Assembly: GCF_037975245.1 (NCBI RefSeq)
Contig: NC_092580.1
Location: 29,601,501-29,665,500 of the forward strand
Direction: 5' to 3'
Length of the DNA stretch: 64,000 nucleotides
DNA from: Apostichopus japonicus
Lineage: Eukaryota > Echinodermata > Holothuroidea > Aspidochirotida > Stichopodidae
Shown piece after piece: positions 22,953 through 38,100 of this stretch (the stretch's first letter is position 1; each line of letters opens with the position of its first letter). The translations under genes and the position numbers were made by a program. The notes beneath the pieces are model-generated. The model was not told where the DNA came from, did not search any database, and saw only the letters and a list, made by a program, of their open reading frames with translations.

Positions 22953-23053
22953 TTGAAGTTCCCACCAAAGAATATTAAACTGAAAATGGTTTAATCATTG
23001 CTTGACTGATGACATTGCTTGATCAAATGATGACAATTACCCTTGATTGTAAG
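22953..23053 (+). other. Gene B 5' untranslated segment with a two-codon upstream ORF
   Basis: A good acceptor (TTTTTGTCACAACAG) ends at 22952, so the first coding exon probably follows a non-coding exon. The segment contains ATG GTT TAA at 22986-22994, a minimal upstream ORF, and an in-frame ATG at 23009 that would add 15 residues before the preferred start. Confidence 0.45.
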
Positions 23054-23176
23054 ATGGCCACCAAACCATTGGCAGTGAAATTCCTAGTTACCATGGTGAT
23101 GATGTACCTTATGTCAGTAATCAGAGCACAAGACTGTTGCACATATCCATCTTTAGAAACAGATGATGAATACCAG
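23054..23176 (+). CDS. Gene B exon 1: signal peptide
   Basis: ATG in AAGATGG has A at -3 and G at +4. The peptide MATKPLAVKF...SVIRAQ has a basic start and a hydrophobic core, with likely cleavage after Ala-25 or Gln-26. DCC follows. The donor is CAG|GTAAGT, phase 0. Confidence 0.8.
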
Positions 23177-26100
23177 GTAAGTCCAGATTGCCATATTTAT
23201 CAAATTTATTATGTTTAGCCACTATGCCAATTATGGTGACCAGTTATAGACACAAAGGGGGGGGAGGGTTAATTCAGCTCTCAAAAGTCCCATCTGTTAT
23301 ATACTCTCCGAACATATCAAGTTGAGATGACATACTGCATCACCAAGTCTCTACTTGGAGTTCATAGAAATATTACTTTGACCCCAACAGGATGGTTTCT
23401 AAGTCAACGTGGATAATGGATACAATTTTTGGTGTATAAAATATGGTGTGGAATTAAAGTAAGCAAAATTCTAATAATTATTACTCAGATCTCATGATTA
23501 ATATAGAATCTATCCACTCTTTTTGTGTGTGTAAGAGGGGTAAGTGGGATTCAGTGGGTTGGGGGTGGGGTAGAAAAGAATATCTGTTGGGAGATGAACT
23601 AAAACATTTTCTATGACCAGACATCAATCAAACAGTGATTCAATCCATTTAAATAACCAAGTTGTAATACAGTACCAACTGCAGTGGCATTGGTGTTCGC
23701 ACACATTTGCCTAACCAACTTGTAGAGTAGACACCAGTACTAAAATGCTCAGCATTTCTCGTTTACAGCAACATGCATACAGTGTACTGCACGTACATGT
23801 ACAAGTGTTGTTGACTTAACATTTAGGTGTGTATAGCCTTCCTTCTTTATGAAAGCTCTCTGCAACCTTCAACCGTTTTGTGCCTGGCATGAACAGATCT
23901 ACATAACACCTTTTCAGCTAACTGGGACAGGTGTGAATTTTTATCAAAAGCAACTTTAGTGGGATCATAATCATCATCCATGTGTATTAAATATCAATCA
24001 CTTCACATAGAAACGTCGGTTTCAGTTTATGCATCCCATTTATACTTACGTATTTTGTGACCTATAAGAGCCCTGAATGGCATTATAAAACGGTGGAGTT
24101 TTTGTCAACATGTGTGATACATAACACATACATATATACGAGGTAAAATTTATTGCCCGTCTTCAACGAAAGCGACAATCAAGGCTTTTGAAAAACTTTT
24201 ATGGCACAGGAAGAGAAATATTTCCTTATTTTGTACTTGTGTGTATACTCATCAGTTAGAGATTTCATGTTTTCTAAGTAAGAATGCACTTTTGTATGCA
24301 CGCAGCCATCTGTAGTTTGACATCTCATATCTCTCCAGCATTGCTATAGAATTCATTTTGAAACAAGAAACTTTCCAGAGTGCACTTCACATTATGGTTG
24401 CACTGAACTGGACCTGCCATATGTTGGTACGGGCATTTCAAAACGGTATGCATTTTTTTTTTTTTGGCCATACACATGAACATTACGTGTTACAAAACTT
24501 TGGAGCTTTTAAAAGTGCTGTACAAATCTTGAGCGCTTAATTATTCTCTGTAAATACCTCATTACCAACTAAAAACAAGTTAATGACACATATTTATTGT
24601 AGAAACCTTGTTGAATAGTATTGCAGCACTTGGTGTTTGTAATACATGACTCATTTCATAAAACAGAAAAGAAGGATGGTATTCAGTCTGTGTATCTAAA
24701 CTGTTCTTTTACAAGTCAGTGATTTTGAATATCTTCTACAAACAATGCACATGATAGGCTACTATGTGTAATACATGTACTCCTTTCATCGCAAATGCCT
24801 TTGTACTGTAGCTATGCTGGCAATAACACAGCCAGAGTGAACTAAGTTCAAGGTAGCGGTAATAGCGAGAGAGATATTTTTGCACTGCAATACAACGAAA
24901 GTGCGAGTGAAGGCAATGTGTTCATCTTCATCCTACCACCTATGGACAGGATTCTAAAGCAATGTCATCAATTAATTTCCCAAAAGGATGTCAGAAAGTT
25001 TAACAAAATATTTGAGCAAATTGATAGGGTGAAAAATTAACTTGCCACCAAGGAGAGTGAACAGTTGATGAAACAGCATCAAAGGATCTCTGCAAGTCTC
25101 TTTACTTATGTGCACCCCAAACAGCCACAGATTCAGGGGCTGGTGTGGGGATGTAAACCTCCCCTCCCCCTCAACTCTTTATGTTTTTTTCAATCTCATA
25201 CAAGAATTATAAAATATAAAATAAAACTTGCATTTGTAAGCAATATGTTGCATCGGCAAAAAGCCATGATGCCCCTGATAATTTGCTGAGGTGCCCAATC
25301 CACCCAGCCGACGGCAAAAGTTGCCGTCATGTCTTGTTTGTTTCTCCATCGGTGCCCCGACCATCTTTCAGTGCTATACATTCTGAGAATTACACTATTA
25401 GTTACACGTACAGAGTAACCCATTCGTCCTTCGCATTGAAGACTTGCACCAAACCGCGTGCCACCTCTGAAAAAGTTAACTATCTGTTGCTTGCAAGTGA
25501 AGTTTTTTCTTGTAGCTACAAATTGCAGACATTAATGAAAATGAAATGTGATACCTTGTTATCTTAAGCTTGACCTGAGATGTCCATCGCTGCTATGTAT
25601 ACTGTGTTGTGGGTATTGACACATGTAACTGCATATATTGACTGTGCACTAGTATCTAAGTACCGACGGTAGCAAGCTGTGTGTGTATTTTCTGGGATCG
25701 ATGGTGGTGTCTAACACTTCTGTTACACCTCATTGGAACTAAGTCGGAGACATTTCTTTGTGCGCGAGTCTTCACACCCTTTAAGTCAATGGGACTTATT
25801 CATTGAGTTAACTGTAAAATTTATCCATATAGACCTAAGTTACTAAATAATCCTTTTTTTCCTTTTTTTCTTGCAAAGTGCCTACAAAAAAAGAGCTTTC
25901 ACTTTACAATTTAAACATATACTGAGTCATAAAAATAATTGGAGCATGCAATATATATTTGCATTTCTTGCCTGCATATAGTTGGCTCTTTGTCACCAAT
26001 AATCAGTCAACAGACCTGCAGTCTGCTGCAGAGTATTGTTGCATGGACCTACCAAAGTTTTACATGATGATGATTAGTAAAGGTGGAAGTACAGTACAAC

Positions 26101-29100
26101 ACCCTCTCAGATTCTTGTCTCCATGTTTAAATGTTTACTAAGTCTAATACTGATTTCATTCCCTTATGTGAAAATTCATCACCTATGCATCTTGCTTTTG
26201 CTTAAATTCCATAAAAGTTTGTAGACAAAGAAAACCCAAGTTTGGAGTCGGGCGGCTCTTCCTAGGAGTCAAATTTGAGGTGAAAGTTGTATTGTTCAGG
26301 TAGTGAAGCTACAATATAAAGGAATTCATATTAAAATAGTAAATAATTGGGTTCAAATTGGGACTTTGTTAATATTGAATGGTTACGTGACAGGGAATTT
26401 AGACCTACAGGTACGACCTAATGCAGAAACAGACTTTAATGCGTATTTTTTTTTTGTATCGCATTTTATACAATCCCACCGCTTTGATGAATCTGTTCTT
26501 GATAGGTTTTAGCCCAAAATTAAATTATTTTAAACACAGAATTTGTGAAAAAGAAGATAAAAAGTAACAATCATGATGCATTTTTAAACAACAGTGCTGT
26601 AAACTACTTATGACTAAAATATTAAAGACACACTTGTTGCTCAGCTAGTCTAGATTTATGATTAATTAATAATATGACTAATCAAAATACTTTACTTCGT
26701 TAATTGGGGTCAGTCTGCACTGTGTAATATCTTGCTGTTATACACAAGGGAAGGCTGATTATACATGTGTTACTTGTACATGATCAAAGTCCAATCCCTT
26801 TAGTTTTGAGTAAACAAAATGGTAGCTTATCAGTATTCTGTTACCCAAAGCCAAATTTATGGAAGATGCACTAAAGGGGGGTGTATAGGTGCAGGGAGGG
26901 GGGGGTGAAGGAGGATAGAAGAGGCACTAAGAGGGGGATCGAGGGGTTTCATATGCCAAGAAGTTAGGCTTCCACTCACTTGATTTATGGCTACTATGTA
27001 AAAATTGATTTGTAAACATCGATTGTTGTAAACATCGATTGATGTAAACATCGGAGAGGAAACTCTTCAACGGCTCTTGATTATTTACTTATTTTCTGTC
27101 GTTAGTGCGTATTTTGGCCACATTTCTGAGGCATTTAACATCATCCTGTGAAACAGGAGGATTTTATTACGAATTTGGCATATCACGTCAATGTAATTTG
27201 TACAAGTTTTTCAAACGATACAAGTGCCAAGGCGCCACTTTGCGCCAGGCTATATCTAACCGTTTATGAGTACCTGATCCGCGAAAATGACGCCAAATAG
27301 TTTTGTGTTGAAAACCAAGAGTTTGAAGCTTAATTGTTGATGCTAATTTTCATGCTATGGACATATTGAAGTCTTTGGCCAACGACATTGGAAAGAAAAA
27401 TATTCTAGGATGTGTTAATACTCAAGGGCAGTGGATCTTAACGGTAAAAAAGAAGAAAGATGCCGCACTTATTCAAGAAACTGGATTAAAAATAGGGAAT
27501 GAGGTAGGCCTATGTGACATCGTGGGAGTGACCAAGACCATAAGTTCTGTTAGTGTTTTCGGAGTCCCAATGTACATTACTGACGATGAAATTTCTGGAA
27601 AATTGGAATAGGGATTTAGATAAGGGTATTATGAAGACTACCCCAAGATAAAAAATGGCATCAGATACGTTAGACTCAAATTACCAAACAATGTAAAGTC
27701 TCTACCGTACGCAATCACTATAAGGGGAAACTCACCTAAGATTAAAGCACAATGGACAATCACAGGTGTGAAATCTCTGCTTATCAGATGATCACATAAT
27801 GCAAGAGTGCCCACAATACACATGTATAGAGTGCGGTCAACAAGGGCATTCAACGAACCGCTGCTCTGAAATCCTTTGTTGCCAATGTAACAAGCTGGGT
27901 CACATGGGTTATCACTGCGATGAACAGGATGCCAAGGAAATCATCAAGTCGACGCAAAGATAAAACGAACCCTGTCATTGAGTGACGGAGCAGACTGGAC
28001 AGTCGTAGAGAAGAATATAATGCAAGTCAGCAACAGAGGAAGAACATCCCCAGGCCAAAATCACAACCACCAGGCGATATCATAACTGTAAGGGAATGAT
28101 CAGAACAAAAATAACATTTATATTCTCTTACCAATATTATTGTTATCACTGATGGCGTCACCTATACTCCACGATAATAACAGCCTCAGGGAAAATAATC
28201 TCTCGTGTAAGTACCATAACATAGACTCATATAGCAATCTTCCCCCTCATTACGGTATATCACTGTACCACCGCAACAGTCGTAGCCTAAACAATAACTT
28301 TGACGATATTAACACAGCTTTCATTTCTGTATTAAATAATGACTTTACGGTAATTGGATTCGCAGAAAGCTGGTTCAATGATAATTATCCTCCCCTCATA
28401 AAAAATGGATAATTACAAACTTGTTGCAAAATATCGTGACAATAAACAGGACGGTGGTGTCTGTTTATTTGTACATAAAGATATAAGTTTTATTTGTAGA
28501 CCCAACCTATCAATTCTTAATAACTCTATAGAATCTCTCTTTATAGAGGCTACCAACATAAATTCAAAGGATTGTCGGCATAGTCTACAGACCACTTAGT
28601 GGTTCTTGAGATGAGTTTTATGTTAATCTGGAAAATATTTTCAGTATCATATCGAATAAAAACTGTAAAACCTACATAATGGGTGATTATAATACCAATC
28701 TATAAAAAAGGAGATTCAAATGTATATGAAAATTATCGATTTCATTTCTTTCCTGTTTTTCTTAAAGCATCTAGAACGACTTATATTCAATCGCATATTT
28801 AATTTTCTTAACCAATATAATATTCTTTCTTCGATCCGAACATTCTACTGAACTGGCTTTGGCAGATCCAGTTAACAGTTTATATACTAGTCTTAATAAT
28901 GGCAAAAATTGCATAGGTGTATTCCTCGTAGGCGTTTGACACGATTGATCATACCATCCTTATCAATAAATTATTTTCATATGGCATTAGAGGAACTACT
29001 CTCAACTGGCTATATTTCGAACAGATATCAGTATACCTTGTATAAAAACTTTAACTCCGATTTTGCTCAAATTCGTTGCCGCGTTCCACAGGGTTCAGTC

Positions 29101-32100
29101 TTAGGTCCTTTGTTATTTGTTCTATATATTAACGATATTTGTCATCTTTCCAAACTAGCCAAAATTCTCTTTGCTGATGACACCAGTGTTTTTTTCGAGA
29201 GCGACGACATATAATCACATAGTCTTCCAACGTGCCACTGAATTATCACTAAATGTACAAAAATGTAATTATATTGTCTTTAATACTCGTAATACACTTA
29301 TTTGGAATAAAGATATATATATGGACAGGAAAATAATGAAGCAAGTTATTACTGCTAAGTTTTTAGGTGTATAAATATTGATTGTTAACTTAACTGGCGC
29401 AACCATATTTCAACTATATGCAGTATAATTGCACGGAATGTTGGCATATTATCTAAGTTGAAATATTATCTTTCGGAAAACATACTCAGAACACTTTACC
29501 AGACCCTGATTGTCCCGCATCTCACTTATTGTTCCATAATTTGGTCTGGTATATACAACACCAACCTCAACAATCTTATCGTACTCCAAAGGGCAGCCAT
29601 TCGCCACATAATACACTCAGCCACACGTGAGCACACCATTCCCCTATTTAAGAAACTTAATAAACTTAGTAAACTTGCATGATCTCATTAAAGTTAAGCT
29701 TGCATTATTTGCCAACAAGACCTGGAATGGATTACTACCAGCTGCCTTTGACTATTTTTTAACCAGTAACAGAGATGTACATAATCATGACACGAGGCAT
29801 GCTAATCATGCTCACTATAATCTCTACAATACCACCATTGGAACTTTAAGCCTACAGAACCATGCAACAAAAACATGGAATCTTCTAAGGAACGATTTAA
29901 AGAGTAAAAGTTCAGTCACATCCTTTAAGAAGTGGTTATGTAAGGAAATAATAACTAGTGACTGATTACTACCAAGTTATACTTGTACATAATTACTACA
30001 TATGTAATGAACATTTAATTTGTATTTATATTTATGCATGTGTTTATATATTTTTGCTTTTCTTTTCTTTCTTCAGGGAGTCTTCCACACTGTTCAGCTT
30101 TTAAGCTTTATGGAAGACTTCCCTCCACTTTGTACTTTTGTGGAAAAACAAATAAATCAAAATAAATGATTGAGTAGTTCAAAGAAACTATTTTTTTTTC
30201 TTTCCAAGATCATCCTGTTAAGATATGAGGTTAAAGTAGATTCACCTACTACACTCAGGTCAGATTACAATAGCATTCCACTGAGCTTGGGTCAAATGTA
30301 TTTGCTAAAGAAGTTTGCTATACTGAATGATACTGATCTGTGTCCTGTAAATCAAATGTTAAATAAAAATCCCCCCCCCCCTCAAAAAAGGCCAAAAACT
30401 TTAATGGAATTCAGTCAAAGCATTGTAGTAATTTACTGTAAGGACTTAATTTTTATTGGTAAATGGAAAGTGACAGATCCATTGGCGATTTCTCAGAAGA
30501 GGGCCTTCAAGTAGGTAATGAAATAACTCCGGATATAAAGGTGTATAAGAAAACATAAATAAAAAGATAGGAATGCGAGTGCAAAGGGTGATAAATATTT
30601 CCCCTGTGTGCCTTGTTTTGAGCAAAAAAGTAAATTTTTTTTTCTATTTTCTTTTTTTAGCTAGTTTTCTTTTAACCACATGCCGCTAATTTATAGCATG
30701 AAATACGTGCCAATACAGTGCTTAGTCACATGAAAGTTTGAACATTGATCCGACTTGCAAGCAGGATTCTGATCATTTCCATATAGTGACGCAGTTAACA
30801 TGGATAATTCTATCATACTATGTTTAGTAGCTGACAGTACTCTATACTTGTTAAGAGGTGTTTTTTATTGCAAGTTAACTTAATTTATAGCAGGTTGTAA
30901 CATGCACCCCACAGATATCTTCCAAATTATCAAAGTCCTACCTTACCATACACAGTTGCTACGCTGCAGTGATGATGATGAATGAGATGCCTTCACCATC
31001 CTCACTAAGTATTTGAAAAAAAAACAAGGTGTTTAGATGCAGACCTACATATGACTTTAACCTGTCAGATGGGGGATGTCAAACTTGTGGCAATCCAGGG
31101 AGCAGCCATATGGCTGTGACAATGACATCCCAGCCTTCGATGTAATCCAGGGAGCAGTCCTATGGCTGTGACAATGACATACAAGCCTTTGCTGTAATCC
31201 AGAGAGCAGTCATATGGCTGTGACAATGACATGTACCAGCCTTCGCTGTAATCCAGGGAGCAGTCATATGGCTGTGACAATGACATGCCAGCCTTCACTG
31301 TAATCCAGGGAGCAGTCATATGGCTGTGACAATGACATGCCAGCCTTCGCTGTAATCCAGGGAGCAGTCATATGGCGGTGACAATGACATGTACCAGTCT
31401 TCGCTGTAATCCAGTGAGCAGTCATATGGCTGTGACAATGACATGTACCAGCCTTCGCTGTAATCCAGGGAGCAGTCATATGGCTGTGACAATGACATGC
31501 CAGCCTTCGCTGTAATCCAGGGAGCAGTCATATGGCTATGACAGTTACATGCCAGCCTTCGCTGTAATCCAGGGAGCAGTCATATGGCTATGACAGTGAC
31601 ATGCCAGCCTTCACTGTAATCCAGGGAGCAGTCATATGGCTGTGACAGTGACATGTACCAGCCTTCACTGTAATCCAGGGAGCAGTCATATGGCTATGAC
31701 AGTGACATGCCAGCCTTCACTGTAATCCAGGGAGCAGTCATATGGCTGTGACAGTGACATGTACCAGCCTTCGCTGTAATCCAGGGAGCAGTCATATGGC
31801 TATGACAATGACATGTACCAGTCTTCGCTGTAATCCAGGGAGCAGTCATATGGCTGTGACAATGACATGCCAGTCTTAATTCGCTGTAATTCTCTGAACA
31901 CTCGGTCATCAAGACAGAAGCGCTTTATATTTATATGTTCGAGCCTTGTGTTCATCTAAAATCAACATGAGTAGGTCTAACACCTTATGGATTAATTCAC
32001 TTACTAATCTGCCAAATTTTCGCTTTTATAAATATATCCGCATTTGATTAATTTTCAACTACTTATCTCCATAGCCAGTATTCAATAATCTGGACATTTG

Positions 32101-35100
32101 CTCTTCCGTTGTATGGGATAGTTCACTTTAAACCCAAAGAATTATATCTTCATGCCCCTGTATGGCCAAGACAATTGTCTCTGAGAAGTTTCTTTGTATA
32201 TTATGTAATATACTTGCCTTCTGAAACCAGATCAAGAACTTGAAAGAATTGTTTAATGTACAGGAGATACAATACAGCATACACTAAGCATGTATATACA
32301 TATGAAAATTTGGCTTGAGCTTCATTGAGCGAAACAAACTTGACATTCTCACTAATGTCCCAAAATTATACTGAGTTTGAATCAATTAGATATAACTGCC
32401 AATTACATTTTGATAATGTACAAGAAGGTCTTATTGGAGAGTTTCAGTAGTACAATTTCCTTTTAAAAAAGATTGAAACGTTTGTCCATAATTGTCAATT
32501 TACCCGAGGTTTTAACTCACATGACAACAAAATGACATAAGATACAACAGGAGTTAATAAATTGGCTGTATTCTGAGAAATCTATTGAAATCGGCTATGA
32601 GTGCATATGATGTGTTAACATAATAGCTGCTTAATGTCCATAACTAATTTCAAATTGAAACATTTTAAGATATGTTACCATGGCAATAAAAAATAACAGT
32701 TACTTACTTACGGCAACTTGGAAATAATCAAAGTACATTTAAGTATCATACGAAAACACTTAAATTCCAAATGAAAGTGCTTTTTTTTTTACATATTTTA
32801 ATGACGTGAAGTAAAAGAAATTGTGACAAAAATTGACCTTGACCTAAATGAACTTAAAAGTTATATTCAGTCTTCACTTCTCTGCACCATCTTAGTCTTG
32901 TAATCCTTCTCATGATGTTGCTTCATGTTTGCTTGGTTTGCAGTGACAGTTTAATTTAAGGTTTTTTTCTTGATCTCTAAACTTGGACGCATGCTTCCTC
33001 TTGTATTCATCATATTCCCCGGCCCCCCCCCACCCCACCTCCGACATTTTCTTTTCGCCCTCCATCTCCATGCTTTCTCTTTGCTTGTTAATGGCATGAA
33101 TATTGGTTTTGAAGAAGTTAGTCTTACCCATAGAACAACATTCATAACTGATGACAAACTGGTGAGAATGTATACCTGTAACTTATCTGGGTACGTACCT
33201 GTGCATATATGTCAATAATGCAGTATGTACAGCAGCATACTGATTGAATAACTAATACAAGGTCTGTTAAAGTTCAAGGTGATATTGGTCAAGTTAACTC
33301 TTTGATTTAAACGCCATATCATTCTGCCAGTTTAAGATTGCATTGATGTGTAGCATTAAATGTACATAAATGAACTATCCAACTAGTTTTACCTCTATCC
33401 TACTATTGGCAGTTGTTTACAAGTGGAAGTTGTATATTACATTTGATTGTTACAGTGGTACTATAATACAGACCGAGTAGAGGTCTAGAACTTTCGTGAA
33501 CTGTAAATGAACCTCTGAGTAATTAACCTTGTCATCACACTTTTTACATACTGTACATGTGTCACATAGCATAATACCTATTGCAATAAGTTGATAACAA
33601 TTGTATGCACTATTTCACTTGTACATGTTACACACTATAAGTACACAATTTGTGGTTACAAACGTGACGGTTACCTCAGGTGACAAATAAAAAAAGGTAC
33701 CTTAAACACCATGAAGATACAAGTTACAAATGATATGTTGCAATGTGTTGTGATGATCGACCTAGACTGTACTTTTCACCATTTATGAAATTAGGGAAAC
33801 AAATTTGAGTTTCCACAACTGGTGTGACATTAAAAAAAGAGTAAAATTTTGGTTAAATTCATGTGACATTGCAACATACCAACTGCAGCTAAAACTGTTC
33901 TATAATTATCTAGATTGCCCTATAAATTAAATCAACTATATTAAAGACTAAAGCTTTTAAAGTTTGTTCTGTAAATTTTTTATTTCTTTAATCCACATTC
34001 GTAGTTGCCTAATTAGTTGTGACAACAGTTCATGTTGCCATGGTGATATAGACTATATACATGTTCAATATTGTAGGTTTTTAAAAAAAAATAATATGTT
34101 TCAACTAATATGCTACCACTTCCAATATAGAAAATGAAGACATAATAAACTTTAAAAAAAATCAAAATATTGTTATCTTGTATTGGCTCCATTGCTTTGT
34201 GGTTTTGTGTTTTGTGTTTTTTTTTTTTTTGCCTTCTTTAAGGATGAATGAATCAAATTTTCTTCTCTCCTACATGTGACTCAATTTTTGTCAACATTTT
34301 GGATTTTCCCAATTGACAAATTACCCTTGAAACAGTTGTAAGGGGTCCATCAAAGGAAATGGCTTTATCACTGACACATATATGGCAAGTTTAGCAAATT
34401 CAGTGAAGGCTACCTTACATGCTCATGGTTATAAATCCTCCATGAACACTTGTGAATAACAAGGATTGCCAATATGATAAACACTCAGTTAAGATGGGTT
34501 TTCAATTTTTTTAAGACTTTTTTTACAAACTCTGTGCCCATATTAGCACACCTAGAAACTTTTCATCTTGTAAAAGTGTGAATAAATAACCTATGATGGA
34601 GTGTACCACTCAGAAAATTGATTATATAGCTCAGATCAAGGTCATAGTTCACTTGTTTATCACCTCAATTGTTTTGCTATTGTAAACAGCATTATATTAT
34701 ATAGCCTACAGCAGTGTGGAATTGACAAATATACATATATCACACCAGGAACCTTTGGAATGATTTCTTGTGTTAGGTGGTTTGTGGTAGTCAAACAAGT
34801 TTCAGATTTATGGCTCTAATGATATTTAATCAAACCCATATACATGTACTTCTACCATACAGGTTAAGACAACTGTTTATACAAAACCCATACTGATGTT
34901 TGTTCACAATGTATAATACTGTATTGTAGGCTACTGTAGCCACACACATATACAGTGCAAAGGTTACTTGTACTTTAATACAATAGCTGATACTGAAGAA
35001 ATTTGTTCAAGGGGGGGGGGGGGGGGGAGGACTAAGGGGAGGAGAAAGAGGGAGGGATTTGGAGGGGCAGAAATGTTCCTTTGCCACCAATAGGGAATCA

Positions 35101-38100
35101 ATTTTTGCAGTATGGTATATATATGGAAGTAGTTGCTTTTCTTTGGAAAATTGTTTCAGCCTATGCGAACTAGATTATCAATTGTATACACTTGTAAGCT
35201 CTTCCATATCACCAGCTCTGGGCAGGGGCGGCGATTTGTTTCAAATATTGGGGGGGACATTTGCTTGGGTGCAGGCGCTTAGCAACTACATCCCCAAAAT
35301 TGTTCGCGCGCTTCGTGATATTTTGTATATATACCAAATTTCATTACGGATGCGGTCCGTCTCATGGGCGCAGATCAGTCTTGGATAATAGTGGGGACGA
35401 GTATCTGTTCTCTGATACTATCTAAGCGGAGCGCGACCATTGGTTCGCGCGTAGTGCACAAGAATTTTTGGCAAATATACCTCCCAGATCGCTGGAAAAT
35501 AACACTTCCCAGACCCAATAATGCTCCAAAACCTCCTTAAATTTGAGATCTCATGGCCTAGAAATTTAAGTTGGGGAAATACATGGGTGTCTGCAGAAAA
35601 AAATTCAGGGGACAAATATTCCAAGTAGACTTTTGTATACGATGGGTCTGGGTACTCTCCCAGAAAACAATTATAGACTGCCGCAAATGCGATTTCCTTC
35701 CAAAATTTAACAACTGTGGATAAATGTAATAAAGTGAGAACTGCTGCATGTCATTTGCACAATGCTGGATCAAACTGCGCCAAAGTTCAATACAGGGAAA
35801 TTTGCAATGCAGCGTTTGGTCAAGACAAATTGGTGGGGACACGGTATATCATGTCCTCACCACTGAAAAGTTGGTGGGGACGCGTCCCGCTGTCCCCACC
35901 AGGATCTGTGCCCATGGTCCGTCTAGCTAATTCATTTCGAAATAAGTAAAAACTACTCTCGGTGAAAGTCTGTGTCGTTTTTTGGTAATATAGTAACAAA
36001 TTATGACACGGTTAGACATGCGCGTAGCGAGGAATTTGCCAAGGGAGGGAGGGGCGAAGCTTGCAGGCACACTTTCTGAGCGTGGCGCCACTATGAGTTG
36101 GCATGAAGCATAAAAGAAAATTTGGCCCGAAAATGCCTCCCAGATCGTTGGAAATGGCACTTCCCAGGCCTTGTAAGTTGCATCTAAGCATTTTCTATTT
36201 TGAAACTACTAGCGATATAAAAAAAAAAAAATATGCTCTTATAGCCACAAAAAAACTATGCCACCAAATATTGGGGGGATATAAGATATTATATCCCCCA
36301 CCTAAAATATTGGGGGGACATGATGATGTCCCCCCCGTCCCCCCCCCCCCCATGATCGCCGCCCATGGCTCTGGGTCAATTTAAAGTAAAGCATTTGTGC
36401 CATCATAGTAGTTTAATTGTTTGAAAAGAAATGTTTGTATTGACTCAAGATTAGTTTTGAGTACAAACAACAGTTCTAGTATATTCAGGGTTTGTTTTTC
36501 TTTATGGTATCGTTTCCAGAATGTGATGTCTACATTGGCCAATGTATAGTAAACATGTATAGGATAATAGGTGATAGTAAGCATGTATAGGATGATTGGT
36601 GTTCTAGTAATAATGTATGGATGATAGGTGATACATACTTAGAATTGTTTATCTTGTCATAATTTCTCAGAGAAGAAAATTTTATCAGGGTTTGATCATA
36701 ACTAAGAAATTATGATAAGTGTATGTGAGGGACAAATAATTTCCAGGAATATATTATACTATATGTTTATATTCCTAAGCTTTCCAGCTTTAGTCAAGCT
36801 TTAGTCAAGCTCGACTTAATGTTTAATATAGCAACACTATACTGTCCTTCATGTGTACATTTCTAAATTTTGTAGCTTTAGTCACTTGGATCAAGGCTCA
36901 TATTGTAAATAACACTACTATACTGTACTACATGTATATATATATTTCTTAATTTTGTAGCTTTGGTTACTTGGATGAAGCTAATTTTGTTATTATACAA
37001 CAGAGCTGTGTGAATTTGATCTCAGTCTCAATCTATGCATGTCTAAAACATTACTCAAAATGATCGGAATTGATCAAGCAAATTAAGACATCCCTTGTTC
37101 TTTAAACATAAAAATAATTAAATGTTTACCTTTAGCAACATAAAATGATGTTCACCTTTTTCTTCATAAAGCTACAAAACAATATTAATTCAATAATAAC
37201 TAGAACCTATATTGGCATTTTTATAGGAGTTTGATATCCATTCAATCGGTATTGGAAATTTGTACATTCAAATGGAGCATTGGATCTTGGGCATTAAACC
37301 AGCTGTAAAATTTAGATAAAATACTTAAAACTGGATTATTTCTGTGGCAGATCTGCACTTTTTCCCCCTCAAGAATATGCTCAATGCTAATTGTTATCCT
37401 TATATCATGTTACAAAAAGTTAATTTTTAAAATTTTGTTTCTTGAGAGATGGGGGAGGGGTGGGTGGGGGAGAGAGGGAGGGAGGGAGAAATGCACACAT
37501 GTGTTCAATGGCAGTACAACAGCATACTGTATGCTGTGAATGTGTGACTTTTAAATAAACTTGTGAGATTTTCCAGACATCTAGGTAATAGTTGTATAGT
37601 TGTACGAATCTAATAATGTTTGCTACACTTTCATAAAATTGAAACTAAATAGGTCTATATGTTGATTGCTAACCAAACATTCCAAGTTCATATTTAAATA
37701 TTTTAACAAAATTGCAAGTTTGTTAATTCAACAGTTCATAATACCGCTTGCAGAGCAGTTTACTGTTGTTATGGCTTACATTATAATCACTATATGTAAC
37801 TATGCTTGAGTAAAGTTTACAACTAACCTTGAAATATAAGTAAATAAAGGCAGCAAACAGTTTATCCCAATTAGGTAGACTTGCAATTAGCCTCTCCGTG
37901 AATCATTAAATGAATCCGAAATGATTTAATGCCACTTCACCAAACTTTTCCAGCACTGGTAATAAATTTTGTCAACTGTCTTACCAAGGACGCAATCAAA
38001 CCAAACTTAAGATCACTGCACGGTTGATCAAAATTTTTCGAGGTTTTTTGCTAGTTATTAGAAATGTTAAATCCATCATGTATTGAAATTAATGATGCGT

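Larger units (their letters stand above)
27300..30165 (+). mobile_element. Defective non-LTR retrotransposon (CR1/L2/Jockey-like)
   Basis: In order: ORF1 remnants (27357-27960) with two CCHC knuckles, an apurinic-type endonuclease start (about 28200-28690), and reverse transcriptase pieces (about 28695-29990) with the GSVLGPLLFVLYINDI and FADDT motifs. A 3' untranslated end follows, with an AATAAATCAAAATAAATGA tail near 30150. Frames are broken many times. The endonuclease runs at about 28690 directly into a segment normally near the start of the RT (YKKGD...ENYR), so the section between is deleted. The copy is dead. It lies in sense in gene B intron 1. Confidence 0.88.

Noticed and set aside
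31264-31912. Minus-strand repeated HMTAPWITAKAG-like frames
   Set aside because: A by-product of the 52/54-bp minisatellite; no splice sites, conserved start or domain.
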